A stretch of DNA of 44,166 bases from positions 1-44,166 of the forward strand of contig NZ_WOTO01000073.1 of assembly GCF_010993775.1 (NCBI RefSeq). The letters are read 5' to 3'. The notes under the pieces were generated by a model. The model had not been told where the DNA came from. It saw nothing but the letters and a program-made list of their open reading frames with translations, and did no database searches. Positions 17,178-25,089 of this stretch are shown here, piece after piece (within the stretch, counting starts at the first letter, position 1; each line of letters starts with the position of its first letter). The position numbers and the translations under genes are program-made. The DNA is from Fodinicola feengrottensis (GTDB lineage: Bacteria > Actinomycetota > Actinomycetes > Mycobacteriales > HKI-0501).

Positions 17178-18665
17178 TTAGCCGTTGGTGGCTGCTGGTT
17201 TGGGGGACCATGGGGTTGCGATGGTGTTGCCGCGGTAGCGGTAACGTGTGATGGCGACGCTGGATGCGCCGCTGAAGATGGTCCCGTTGTGGGCGAATCG
17301 CCATCCTCTGTCGCAGAACCGGCGGCGGAGTTCGGTCATTCCGAGCTGGTGTTTGCCTGCGTACTTGGCACGTATCCAGCGCATGATCCGCTTCCATGTG
17401 AAGCTGTCGATCGCGTTGAATACAGCCGCAGACACGCCGTGTCGGAAATAGTTCGCCCATCCCTTCAATGTCCGGTTGAGACTGACGAGCAGTTCATCCA
17501 GGTCCATGTGCCGGGTTGACCTGTACGTCTTGGCCTTTACCTTGCCCTTGATCGACGCGATGGCCTTCTTGGACGGGATGGTGTAGACGTACTGCTTCTG
17601 CGTTCCTGGTTTGCGCATCCGACGGATGTGGAAGCCGAGGAAGTCGAAGCCCTCATCGATATGGACAACACGGGTTTTCTCCGGTGCCAGCTGTAACCCC
17701 AGAAGGTCGAGTACAGCTGCCACCTCCTCCCGCAGTGTCTCGGCGTGGTGGCGCTGCCCGTCCACCATGAGGACAAAATCGTCCGCATAGCGAATGAGTC
17801 TCCACACGCCGAGGCCATTACGTCTGCGTTTGCTCCGCTGGTATGCGGTTCCCATCTCCCGGTGCCATTGCTGGGCAAAGTGCTCGTCCAGCGCGGACAA
17901 GGCGATGTTCGCCAGCAGCGGAGAGAGGATTCCGCCCTGCGGGGTCCCGGTCACTGTTTCTTCCCGATCGCCGGACGTCGTCATGACCCCGGACTTCAGG
18001 AAGGCCTTCACCAGCGCGCAGACTCTCTTGTCCTTGATTCTCGCCCGTAGGCGACACATCAAAGCCGTATGCGATATTTCATCGAAACAGGCTTTGATGT
18101 CCGCCTCCAATATCCAGTGGTAATTCCTGGGGTTGGTGGCGAAAAGATGAATCTCGGCAACAGCGTCGTGTGCGCGCCGGTTCGGGCGAAAGCCATACGA
18201 GCACGGTTGGAAATCCGCCTCGAAGATGGGCTCCAGCACCGCTTTGAGGCTTGCCTGGACTACGCGATCGGCGACAGTGGGAATCCCGAGTTTCCGGACT
18301 TTCCCGGTCGTCCCCTTGGGGATCATGACCTGTCGTACTTCGATCGGCCGGAACTCACCGGATTTCAGCGAGTCACGGATATAGCCCAAGAACTCCCCGA
18401 CCCCGACCCGAGTCTCGATCCAGGCCACGGTGGCCTTGTCGACACCCGGAGTCCTCGCCCCAGCGTTGTTGGACACGCGTTCCCACGCGTACATAAGAAA
18501 CGCTGGAGCGTAGACGACGAGGTTGAACAGGTCACCAAACCGGCGAGAGGAACGTTCTCCCGCCCAATGGTGCAGTTTGGTCTGCATCCTCCGTACCGTG
18601 CCGCGAGCCGAATCGGGATCCGGCCACAACACAGCGCCGGTATTCACCGACACGTCTTCGGACAT
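17178..18665 (-). CDS. ltrA: Group II intron reverse transcriptase/maturase
   Basis: 495 residues, intact. RT motifs: PGVDKATV (73-80), PKG...RKLGIPTVADRVVQ, SYGFRPNRRAHDAV, the PQGGILSPLLANI segment (242-), and the catalytic YADDF at 293-297 with full aspartates. A maturase (domain X) region follows (DLDELLVSLNRTLKGWANYFRHGVS). No HNH endonuclease Cys/His pairs are visible at the C-terminus, so the protein probably lacks the En domain and would prime DNA synthesis from replication intermediates. The ATG 18665 follows GGGAGGG. The complete ORF, full ribozyme ends and intact active site suggest a mobile or recently mobile copy. Confidence 0.95.
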   Translation of the reverse strand: MSEDVSVNTGAVLWPDPDSARGTVRRMQTKLHHWAGERSSRRFGDLFNLVVYAPAFLMYAWERVSNNAGARTPGVDKATVAWIETRVGVGEFLGYIRDSLKSGEFRPIEVRQVMIPKGTTGKVRKLGIPTVADRVVQASLKAVLEPIFEADFQPCSYGFRPNRRAHDAVAEIHLFATNPRNYHWILEADIKACFDEISHTALMCRLRARIKDKRVCALVKAFLKSGVMTTSGDREETVTGTPQGGILSPLLANIALSALDEHFAQQWHREMGTAYQRSKRRRNGLGVWRLIRYADDFVLMVDGQRHHAETLREEVAAVLDLLGLQLAPEKTRVVHIDEGFDFLGFHIRRMRKPGTQKQYVYTIPSKKAIASIKGKVKAKTYRSTRHMDLDELLVSLNRTLKGWANYFRHGVSAAVFNAIDSFTWKRIMRWIRAKYAGKHQLGMTELRRRFCDRGWRFAHNGTIFSGASSVAITRYRYRGNTIATPWSPKPAATNG

Positions 18666-19255
18666 TGCATTCCCTCCCTAACTGACACGCTGCCGCCCTT
18701 CCCCATGCGCCAGGCTTTCCCCGGCTCGGAGTACTACGGCGGCTCCGCCCCATCCGCGCCTTCGGTCGGCATCGGACCTATCCGCACCCCGACCCTCTGG
18801 TCGAAGGCTTGGCGCGGAGCGGTCACGGACGGTTCCCACGTTCACTGCTGTTCGGTTGACGGGTTAGGCACCCGGCTTTGCCCCTGCGGCATCGCCACGG
18901 CTACGCCGTAGACAATTCACCATGGCCTCCCGCCCAGACTGCGAAGACCCAGACAAGGAGTTCCCCACCCGCAAAAGGTGGGTGCGCGCCGCGTTCCAGC
19001 CCGTATCCACCGGATTTGAGCTGGCGCCATGTTAAGAGGCGTAACAACACCGGTTCCTCGCGTATACCTTCCCGTCTTGCTCACCACGCCCGGCCCATCC
19101 GGCAGTACCGAGCCGACGCGACTTTGTCGAGGCTGCTCCCACCCTCACCGACGACCCTCGGCTCAGGCTGCCTCCAGCTTCACTCCGCCACTACGATGAC
19201 GAAGAGATGGATGGTCTCTCACCCCCATCCGATACAGCAGCGCCTCGTGGCGCAC

Positions 19256-19728
19256 TCGCACTTATGGCACCCGGCGACCACACGTCGGCGTTACGAGACC
19301 TCTTCATCGACCTTATGGACCTCGGTGACGTGAACCAATATTTGCTGGAGCTGATTGGCGGGATCGGCATCCGGTACGAGGTGGGGCAGAGCGACGACGC
19401 CCTGCGGGCAGGGCGCTTCTTCTTCGACCTGGCGCTGACCGTCGACGGCGAGCGAGTGCAGTTCGCCGACCTGTGCCAGCGCGGCGAGGCCGTCCTCCTG
19501 GACCTGGCGGACTCCCCCGACGTACGCGCCGCTGCCGCCGACTGGGCGGACACCGTTAGCGTCGTACGCGCGCGTACCGATGAGCTGCCGGACCTCGCTG
19601 CTGTGCTCGTACGCCCCGACGGCTATGTCGCCTGGTCGCTGCCTGCTGGCGCCGCCTTCGACGCCGAGACCCTGACCGTGTCCCTCACCCGCTGGTTCGG
19701 CACCGCCCCGGTCCGGCAACCCGCCTGA
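19256..19728 (+). pseudogene. FAD-dependent monooxygenase, 3' part
   Basis: The last 157 codons of the interrupted enzyme, in frame with the 5' part. Sequence LMAPGDHTSALRDLFIDLMDL...NQYLLELIGGIGIRYEV matches the helical linker, and RVQFADLCQRGEAVLLDLADSPDVR ... VLVRPDGYVAWSLPAG is the thioredoxin-like C-terminal domain of PHBH-type hydroxylases. An ATG in the intron at 19207 lets this piece stay open as a frame, but the FAD-binding part would be absent. A long hairpin follows the stop. Confidence 0.85.
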
Positions 19729-19744
19729 TCCGGCTCGGCCCGTA

Positions 19745-19799
19745 CGGTCGCGATGCCTCATCGCGTGCGCCCGGCGCACGCGATGAGGTATCGCGGCCG
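19745..19799 (+). terminator. Long hairpin terminator
   Basis: A core of 16 perfectly paired bases (CCTCATCGCGTGCGCC with its complement, one base between the arms) is extended outward by about 8 more pairs with two mismatches. It lies 17 bases after the monooxygenase stop and before the MerR promoter. Strong intrinsic terminator by shape, no T-tract. Confidence 0.7.
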
Positions 19800-19840
19800 T
19801 CGCTGTGTGTGACCTGGAGCATCGCGAATAAGACTTGCAG

Positions 19841-19855
19841 TTGACGTAACGTCAA
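19841..19855. promoter_or_regulatory. MerR-type operator
   Basis: TTGACGT-A-ACGTCAA, a perfect 7-bp dyad around one base, 60 bases before the MerR gene start. It contains a TTGACG that can serve as a -35 element. MerR regulators bind such dyads within the promoter spacer and autoregulate, so this is the likely own-promoter site. Confidence 0.65.
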
Positions 19856-19914
19856 CCTCTAACGTTCTCGGTGGGCCGGAAAGGCCGGCCCTGGAGGACG
19901 GAATCGAGCGCGCG

Positions 19915-20667
19915 ATGAGCTGGTCGATCGCCGAGGTGGCGCGGATGTCGAAGGTGACTTCCCGAACGCTGCGGCACTACCACGACATCGGGCTGCTGGC
20001 GCCCGCGCGAAGGGGCGCCAACGGCTACCGCTACTACGAGCAGCCGCAACTGCTCCGGCTGCAGGAGATCCTGCTGCTGCGCGAGCTGGGCCTGGACCTT
20101 GACTCGATCGGCCAGATCGTGGCCGGTGAGCAGGACCAGCTCAGCGCGTTGCGTCGGCACTATGGCTGGTTGCAGAGCGAGCGTGAGCGGCTGGCCGAGG
20201 TGGCGCGCACGGTCGAGGACACCATCAGAAAACTGGAAGGAGGTGAAGAAATGACAGCCGAACAGCTCTGGAACGGGTTCGACCCGAACTCCGAGAAAGC
20301 CCGTGCGCTGGCGGCGGAGGCCGAGGAACGCTGGGGCCCCCAGGTGGCCACCGTGAACCGAAAGGTCGCCAAATGGTCAAAGGAGAAGTGGGCTCAGATC
20401 CAGCAGCAATATGGCGACGCCAGCCAGCGGATCGCCGAGCTGATGGACGCCGGCTTACCGGCCGACGATCCGCAGGTCATCGAGGCGGTCGACGGACATT
20501 TCCAGTGGTTGCTGAACTTCTGGACGCCGAACCGTCAGTCCTACGCGGGACTTGGCGACCTTTACGCCGACGATCCGCGGTTCGCGGAGCAACTGAACGC
20601 CGTACGACCCGGGTTCGCCGAATTCATGCGGCACGCCATGACGGCCTACGCGCTCGTACGACTGTAG
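19915..20667 (+). CDS. MerR family regulator with TipAS domain
   Basis: 250 residues, intact, ATG 19915. Residues 1-70 are the MerR winged helix (SWSIAEVARMSKVTSRTLRHYHDIGLL...GYRYYEQPQLLRLQEI). A coiled-coil dimer helix follows to about 115 (HYGWLQSERERLAEVARTVEDTIRKLEGGEE). Residues 118-250 are the TipAS helical domain (LWNGFDPNSEKARALAAEAEERWG...), which in Streptomyces binds thiopeptide antibiotics or other large ligands. An ATG at 20251, after GGAGGTG, could give a stand-alone TipAS ligand trap as TipA does. It ends convergent to the dehalogenase-like gene. Confidence 0.88.
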   Translation: MSWSIAEVARMSKVTSRTLRHYHDIGLLAPARRGANGYRYYEQPQLLRLQEILLLRELGLDLDSIGQIVAGEQDQLSALRRHYGWLQSERERLAEVARTVEDTIRKLEGGEEMTAEQLWNGFDPNSEKARALAAEAEERWGPQVATVNRKVAKWSKEKWAQIQQQYGDASQRIAELMDAGLPADDPQVIEAVDGHFQWLLNFWTPNRQSYAGLGDLYADDPRFAEQLNAVRPGFAEFMRHAMTAYALVRL

Positions 20668-20672
20668 GACTG

Positions 20673-20703
20673 AGGTCGCGGGGAGCTGCAGATCCCCCGA
20701 CCT
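20673..20703. terminator. Hairpin between convergent genes
   Basis: AGGTCG ... CGACCT outer arms with GGGGA/TCCCC inside, lying 6 bases after the MerR stop and 12 bases before the convergent hydrolase stop. Probable bidirectional terminator. Confidence 0.6.
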
Positions 20704-20714
20704 GACTTACCGAG

Positions 20715-21579
20715 TTAACCGTCCTTTTCCAGCAATCGACAGAGATCGGCGCACAGCGCGACCGGCTGTTGCTCGGCGATGAAGTGGCCGCACTGGTACG
20801 TGACGGTGCTCAGATTCGTCGCCCAGCTCGCCCAGATTTTGGCCGGGCCAAAGGGGAGCACCTGCTCTCCAGGGTCCTGCCAGCCGGCCAGCACCGGCAT
20901 CCGCAGCCGGCGACCAGCACCTGCGTCTGCCTGGTCGTGCCCCGGATCGATGAACGCACCGGCCCGATAGTCGGCACAGATCGCCGCGATGGTCTCCGGT
21001 TTGCGGCAGGCGGCCAGATAGGCGGCCCGTACGTCGGCCGTCAGCTGACCCGGTGGGCTCTGCCAACTGTCCAGGAAATGCCCGAAAAACAGGTCCGGGT
21101 CGGCCGCGATCATCCGCTCCGGCAGGTCCGGCGGCTGCGCGAGGAACGGCAGGTGGGCGGCGAACACCGTGCCCACCCCGGACAGCGCCGGCCACAGGTC
21201 ACCCTGCGGAATCACGTCCAGCACAGCGATCTGGCTGATCGCCGCCGGGAAGTCGAGCCCCAGCCGGAATGCGACCAAGGCACCCCGATCGTGGCCAACG
21301 ACGGCGAACCTCTGATAGCCGAGCTCGTCCATCAGCCGTACGAACAAGGCCGCTGTCGATCGCCGTATCCGGCCCACTCGTCGAATCGCCGTAGCCGGGA
21401 AGGTCAGCGCAAACGACGGTGTGGCCGGTCGCCAGCGACGGTGCGACCCGCTGCCAGATCAGGTGCGTCTGCGGAAATCCGTGCAACAACAACACCGGTG
21501 GCCCATGGCCGCTCATCGCGACCTGAAAGTCGACACCGTCGACCTTCACGCGCCGATATTCGAACTCGCTGATCCGCAT
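20715..21579 (-). CDS. Alpha/beta hydrolase of the haloacetate dehalogenase type, one frameshift
   Basis: About 287 residues. The N-terminal part (VDFQVAMSGHGPPVLLLHGFPQTHLIWQRVAPSLATGHTVVCADLPGYGDS) holds the HGFP oxyanion motif. After a shift between about 21340 and 21395 comes the nucleophile elbow VVGHDRGALVAFRLGLDFP. An Asp nucleophile in G-H-D-R-G is the mark of fluoro/haloacetate dehalogenases and epoxide hydrolases rather than Ser esterases. The catalytic His is the one in QCGHFIAEQQP near the end. Substrate not determined. Start at ATG 21579 (MRISEFEYRRVKVDG). A 19-bp palindrome lies 57 bases upstream and might regulate it. Confidence 0.82.
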
Positions 21580-21635
21580 GACCTGACCATCGCAGCGAGG
21601 TACGGCAATTCCGCGGCCCTGCCCAGTGCGCTGTG

Positions 21636-21654
21636 ACAATCGGATTCCGATTGT
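21636..21654. repeat. 19-bp palindrome, copy 1
   Basis: ACAATCGGATTCCGATTGT: two 9-base arms around one base, preceded by TG-G and followed by GC. It is 57 bases upstream of the dehalogenase-like start and 14 bases from the terminal repeat of the hairpin element. Exact copies of this 19-mer occur at 24686 and 34971. Confidence 0.85.
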
Positions 21655-21668
21655 GCAGGTCTACCTAG

Positions 21669-21757
21669 GGTGCGGCGCGAAACTGTCGTACCGTCGTGAA
21701 ATTTTGAGCCCCCGCCCTTCAGAAGGGTGGGGGGTGGGTGGCGGGTTTTCATTACGT
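21669..21757. repeat. Partial copy of the dispersed hairpin element
   Basis: The terminal repeat (GGTGCGGCGCGAAACTGTCG plus TACC) is at 21669-21692, followed by a CCCCCGCCCTTC/GAAGGGTGGGGG hairpin (21709-21733). The second terminal repeat is not seen. It lies in the 507-base gap between the dehalogenase-like and glutaredoxin genes, both on the minus strand. Confidence 0.75.
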
Positions 21758-21889
21758 AAGTTGACGCGCGCGCGAGATAAGCGCGCGTTCAACCCGGCCA
21801 GAACGCACTGGCAGCGAGCCGGGACGCTCTGGCGGCCAGCCTCCAACGGCTCGAACAGCTGGTCGCCGGCGCCGATGACGCGGAAATGC

Positions 21890-21975
21890 CCGATTGTGAC
21901 TTTGTTGCCCATCTGCCGCCCCGGAGTGGGCAACAAAGTCACAATCGGACACCTCCATTGAATGTCCGATTGTCA
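21890..21975. repeat. Perfect 22-bp stem-loop with a third half-site
   Basis: A left arm beginning CCGATTGTGAC (21890-21911) pairs perfectly over 22 bases with 21927-21948, leaving a 15-base loop. The right arm ends GTCACAATCGG and pairs again with TGTCCGATTGT at 21960-21970 (11-bp arms), so two alternative hairpins can form. All arms contain the half-site ACAATCGG of the 19-bp palindrome. Confidence 0.8.
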
Positions 21976-22014
21976 CAGCCAGAATCACTTTCGCAGCTCA
22001 AGGACCTCGTTGTT

Positions 22015-22033
22015 ACAATCGGAATCCGATTGT
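22015..22033. repeat. 19-bp palindrome, variant copy
   Basis: ACAATCGGAATCCGATTGT, the same dyad with A in place of T at the centre, flanked by GTT and CAC. With the copies at 21636 and 21890-21970 it makes seven half-sites within 400 bases between two minus-strand genes. The remainder of the gap 21580-22086 has no other feature I can support. Confidence 0.85.
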
Positions 22034-22086
22034 CACGACGGCGCTAACCGACCGGCCGCGTAAGGGCCGGTCGATGCAGCAGCCAG

Positions 22087-22335
22087 TCAGGATTCGAGGT
22101 CGCGGATCAGCCGGGCTTCCTCGACTCGCCAGAAGCCGTGTTCGGCGCCGTCGAGCAGCACCACCGGCAGCCGGTCGCCGTACTCGATCCGCAGTTCGTC
22201 GTCGCCGTCGGCATCCACCGCCCGCCACCGTACCCCGGTCTTCTGATGCACCCGGACCATCGCCTCGTGCGCGTCCTCGCACAGGTGGCAACCGACCCGG
22301 GTGAGCAGCGTGACTTCGTGATCCTCAGCAGCCAT
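22087..22335 (-). CDS. Glutaredoxin-like protein
   Basis: 82 residues, intact. The motif VGCHLCEDAHEAM gives the CxxC redox site at about residues 16-19, and RLPVVLLDG supplies the cis-Pro loop. This short thioredoxin-fold family (YruB/DUF836-like) acts in the cytoplasm in disulfide exchange; its partner is unknown. Its ATG (22335) lies 6 bases after the acyl-CoA synthetase stop, so the two are cotranscribed. Confidence 0.88.
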   Translation of the reverse strand: MAAEDHEVTLLTRVGCHLCEDAHEAMVRVHQKTGVRWRAVDADGDDELRIEYGDRLPVVLLDGAEHGFWRVEEARLIRDLES

Positions 22336-22341
22336 AAGGAC

Positions 22342-23898
22342 TCAATTATCCGCCGGCTCGCGGAGCCGCGCTTTGGCCACCTTCCCGGTCGCCGAATGCG
22401 GCAACGTGGAGACGAAGTCGACCGCGGTCGGGCATTTGAACCGGGCCAGCGACCGGGCACAGAACTGCTCGACCTCGTCGGCGGTCAGCGTCGCGCCCTC
22501 GGCCAGCACCACCACGTACGCCTTGACCGCCTGGCCCGTGTACGGATGGTCGACGCCGAGCACCGCGGCCTCCTCGATGGACGGGTGGCCAAGCAGCACG
22601 TCCTCGATCTCACGCGGATAGACGTTGAACCCGGAGACCAGGATCAGCTCCTTGATCCGGTCAACCAGGAAGAGGTCGCCGTCGTCGTCTCGGTAAGCCA
22701 CGTCACCGGTCGACCACCAACCCTGCGAGTCCGGGCCGCCGGCGCCGTCCGGCCAGTATCCGGAGAACAGGTGCTGGCCGCGTACGACGATCTCCCCGGG
22801 CTCGTCGCCACCAGGCACCAGATCCTCGTCGTCGTCATCTTCGTCGTCTCCGACGTCGCGTCCGGCCGGATCGACCAACCGTAACTCGACTCCGGGCAGC
22901 TCACGGCCGATCGAGCCGGGCTTGGGCACCTCGCACATCAGCGTCGACGACAGCACCGGAGCGGTCTCGGTCAGCCCGTACCCCTCGAAGACGTGCTGCC
23001 CGGTCGCGTCCAACAAGCGGCGCTGAGCGGCCTGGTCGAGCGGCGCCGCACCGCTGACCGCGAGGCGTACGCCGGAAAAGCACTCGGCGAGCTCGGGAAG
23101 CAGCGACCACGCGAGGAACATCGGCGGCGCACCGATCACGTTGGTGATCCCCCGCTCCTGGATGGCCTTCAACGACCCCACCGGGTCGAACCGCTCCATA
23201 AGAACCGCTGAGCAGCCCGTACGAGCAACCATTCCCAGGCCCGGGTTCAGCCCGAAGATGTGGAACATCGGCACCACCAGCAACACCACGTCGTCGGTCT
23301 GCAGGACCGCCGGCTGGATGCTGGCGCACTGGTCCAGGTTTGCCAGCAGGGCCCGGTGCGAGAGCATCGCGCCCTTCGGCCGGCCGGACGTGCCGGAGGT
23401 ATACATAAGGACCGCCAGATCCTCACCGCCACCAGCGGCCGGCACTGGCTTGCCGCGGCCGCTGTTGATCAGCTCGGCGAGCCCCTGACCAGCAGTGATC
23501 CGGTGCCGTAAGGCCGGTGGCGGCTCGTCGAGACCGGTCACCGTGTCGATCACCGAACCGGTCCCGATCAGCGCGCTCGCCGCCGAGTCGGTGAGGATCC
23601 AGGACAGCTCGCGGCCGGTGTACGACGGATTGACTGGCAACGCGGTCAATCCGGCTCGCAGGGCGCCGAAATACGCCACCGGGAAGTCCAGGCCATTGGG
23701 CAGCGCGATCGCCACTCGGTCCCCGGCCCGCAGGTCGAGCTCACCGGTGAAGGCCGCGGCCGCGGCGTCGACCGCCGCGTCCAGCTGGGCCCACGTGAGG
23801 CTCTGCTCGCCGAACGTCAGGGCGGCCTGGTCCGGGCTGCGATGCGCCACCTCCCGTACCAGGTCCGCGAGGTTCGACCCGGGCTCGTCGTCGTTCAC
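22342..23898 (-). CDS. AMP-forming acyl-CoA synthetase/ligase
   Basis: 518 residues, intact. The GTG at 23898 follows GGAGGG. ANL-superfamily motifs: the P-loop MYTSGTSGRPKGAML (about 165-179), FEGYGLTETAPV, STGDVAYRDDDGDLFLVDRIKELILVSGFNVYPREIE (hinge and A8), and LPHSATGKVAKARL with the catalytic Lys near the C-terminus. It activates a carboxylic acid, probably a fatty acid, to acyl-AMP and then acyl-CoA. An unusual feature is an acid-only insert before the A7 region (DVGDDEDDDDEDL), ten acidic residues within thirteen, not part of the family core. Upstream of and coupled to the glutaredoxin gene; divergent from the sigma factor gene. Confidence 0.92.
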   Translation of the reverse strand: MNDDEPGSNLADLVREVAHRSPDQAALTFGEQSLTWAQLDAAVDAAAAAFTGELDLRAGDRVAIALPNGLDFPVAYFGALRAGLTALPVNPSYTGRELSWILTDSAASALIGTGSVIDTVTGLDEPPPALRHRITAGQGLAELINSGRGKPVPAAGGGEDLAVLMYTSGTSGRPKGAMLSHRALLANLDQCASIQPAVLQTDDVVLLVVPMFHIFGLNPGLGMVARTGCSAVLMERFDPVGSLKAIQERGITNVIGAPPMFLAWSLLPELAECFSGVRLAVSGAAPLDQAAQRRLLDATGQHVFEGYGLTETAPVLSSTLMCEVPKPGSIGRELPGVELRLVDPAGRDVGDDEDDDDEDLVPGGDEPGEIVVRGQHLFSGYWPDGAGGPDSQGWWSTGDVAYRDDDGDLFLVDRIKELILVSGFNVYPREIEDVLLGHPSIEEAAVLGVDHPYTGQAVKAYVVVLAEGATLTADEVEQFCARSLARFKCPTAVDFVSTLPHSATGKVAKARLREPADN

Positions 23899-24050
23899 GG
23901 AGCACCCTCCGACCAGCTGTGGATAACGGCGCACGGCTGTGACACCCAACACGTATTATCAGCCCTGAGTTTGCCGTCCGGCTGCCGGCTCGCTCGCGTC
24001 GATCAGCAGCAGCACCGGTCGTTTCCACCTCGCAGAGGAGGGTGCGCGGG

Positions 24051-24678
24051 ATGACGTCTTTCCTCGGCACCCTCACCTCCGGTGCCGGTGGCACGCTCCC
24101 CGCGAAAAGCCCCGAAAGGGACGCCTGGGCACTTGTCGACCGCGTGCAGGCCGGCGACGCGGAGGCATTCGGCCTCATCTACGACCGGTATGTCGACGAG
24201 ATCTACCGCTTCGTCGCGTACCGAGTGGCTGGCCGCGCGCTGGCCGAGGACCTGACCAGCGAGACGTTCGTACGAGCGCTGCGCCGCATCTCCAGCCTGC
24301 AGTGGCGCGGCCGCGATCCGGGCGCCTGGCTGATCACGATCGCCCGCAACCTGGTCGCCGACCACTACAAGTCCAGCCGGCACCGGCTGGAGATCAGCAC
24401 CGGCGACGTGGCCAGTTGCCTGACCGCCGGTGCCGAGTCCACCCGCGCCGAGGACGGCCCGGAGCGAGCCGTGCTGGCCGCGCTGACCGCCGCCGAGCTC
24501 CAGGCCGCGATCGCCCGACTGTCCGCCGAGCAGCGCGAATGCGTCACCCTCCGGTTTCTGCACTGCCTGTCTGTCGACGAGACGGCGGCCGCGATGGGGC
24601 AAGAACACCGGCGCCGTGAAGGCCCTGCAATACCGGGCCGTACGAGCCCTCGCCCGCCTGCTGCCCACCCCTGGCTAA
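24051..24678 (+). CDS. bldN: ECF sigma factor, BldN-like, one frameshift
   Basis: About 208 residues. ATG 24051 lies 8 bases after AGAGGAGGG. Region 2 is DRVQAGDAEAFGLIYDRYVDEIYRFVAYRVAGRALAEDLTSETFVRALRRI...GAWLITIARNLVADHYKSSRHRLE. Region 4 is LQAAIARLSAEQRECVTLRFLHCLSVDETAAAMG. After a shift in the GGGG run near 24596-24600 it continues KNTGAVKALQYRAVRALARLLP and stops at 24678. The N-terminal leader of about 30 residues, the match in region 2/4, the DUF5667 membrane protein downstream and the bS22/HTH/proC genes further on are the context of sigma BldN, which controls sporulation genes in Streptomyces. The symbol is by similarity. Confidence 0.75.
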
Positions 24679-24685
24679 CGGCTGC

Positions 24686-24704
24686 ACAATCGGATTCCGA
24701 TTGT
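24686..24704. repeat. 19-bp palindrome, exact copy
   Basis: ACAATCGGATTCCGATTGT, extended here by outer arms GCTGCAC/GTGCAGC into a longer hairpin (24681-24715). It starts 8 bases after the sigma factor stop. Confidence 0.85.
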
Positions 24705-24715
24705 ACGAGTGCAGC

Positions 24716-24962
24716 ACGTACGCCCTCGGGCAGATTTGGCCCACCCAAACGGGCGCAGTCCTCGACGTTTCGCTGTTAGGACCACGACAACAGCGTCAAG
24801 TTCGCGGCGCTCGGTGTCGAGTGCGGCACAATGTCCCGCAGTCGACGTCGAGTGCGGGACATTGTGCTGCGGTCGATGAGCCGATACCTGTCCAGTGGCA
24901 CGAAAAGTGTGGCACTCGGGGGAAAGAAAAACAGACACGTATGACAATTTCGCGCCCCACCC
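24716..24962. repeat. Degenerate copy of the dispersed hairpin element between bldN and rsbN
   Basis: The left side (ACGTACGCCCTCGGGCAGAT then TTGGCCCACCC) resembles the inner left part of the full copy at 35005. The right side (GGGGGAAAGAAAAACAGACA then the terminal repeat ending CGCGCCCCACC) closely matches its right end. An inverted repeat of 18 bp with one mismatch (24823-24840 / 24853-24870, core CACAATGTCCCGCA) sits inside. It fills most of the 411-base gap between sigma and anti-sigma genes; the remaining bases to 25089 hold only the rsbN ribosome site. Confidence 0.55.
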
Positions 24963-25089
24963 TACTTCCGCTGCTGTGACAGCCAGTCACAGAAAATATC
25001 TGAAAAGGAGACTGACTGACCGTCACTATTCGGCGGGGTTCGCCGTTGATCACTGCGAGGGTGGGACGACGGACGGGGAAGGAACGACG

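Larger units (their letters stand above)
17060..19255 (-). mobile_element. Group II intron, about 2.2 kb, antisense to the host gene
   Basis: Ribozyme plus maturase retroelement on the minus strand. The 5' end reads GTGCGCCACGAGGCGCTGCT from 19255, fitting the GUGYG consensus. The 3' end reads ...GCCGACCCTAC at 17060, with an A near the end suited to branch formation. Between are about 590 bases of 5' ribozyme domains (18666-19255), the maturase gene, and domain V at 17123-17156. Removing 17060-19255 restores a continuous 531-codon monooxygenase frame exactly. No CGTACG hexamer is found in it although the window averages about one per 440 bases, which supports recent arrival from elsewhere. 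The 5' boundary could in principle shift by six bases because GTGCGAGTGCG repeats there, but the protein frame favours 19255. Confidence 0.9.

Noticed and set aside
17060..17181. The monooxygenase frame continuing 40 codons into the intron
   Set aside because: These residues are translated from domains V and VI of the antisense intron and have no similarity to the enzyme; the true 3' part begins at 19256.
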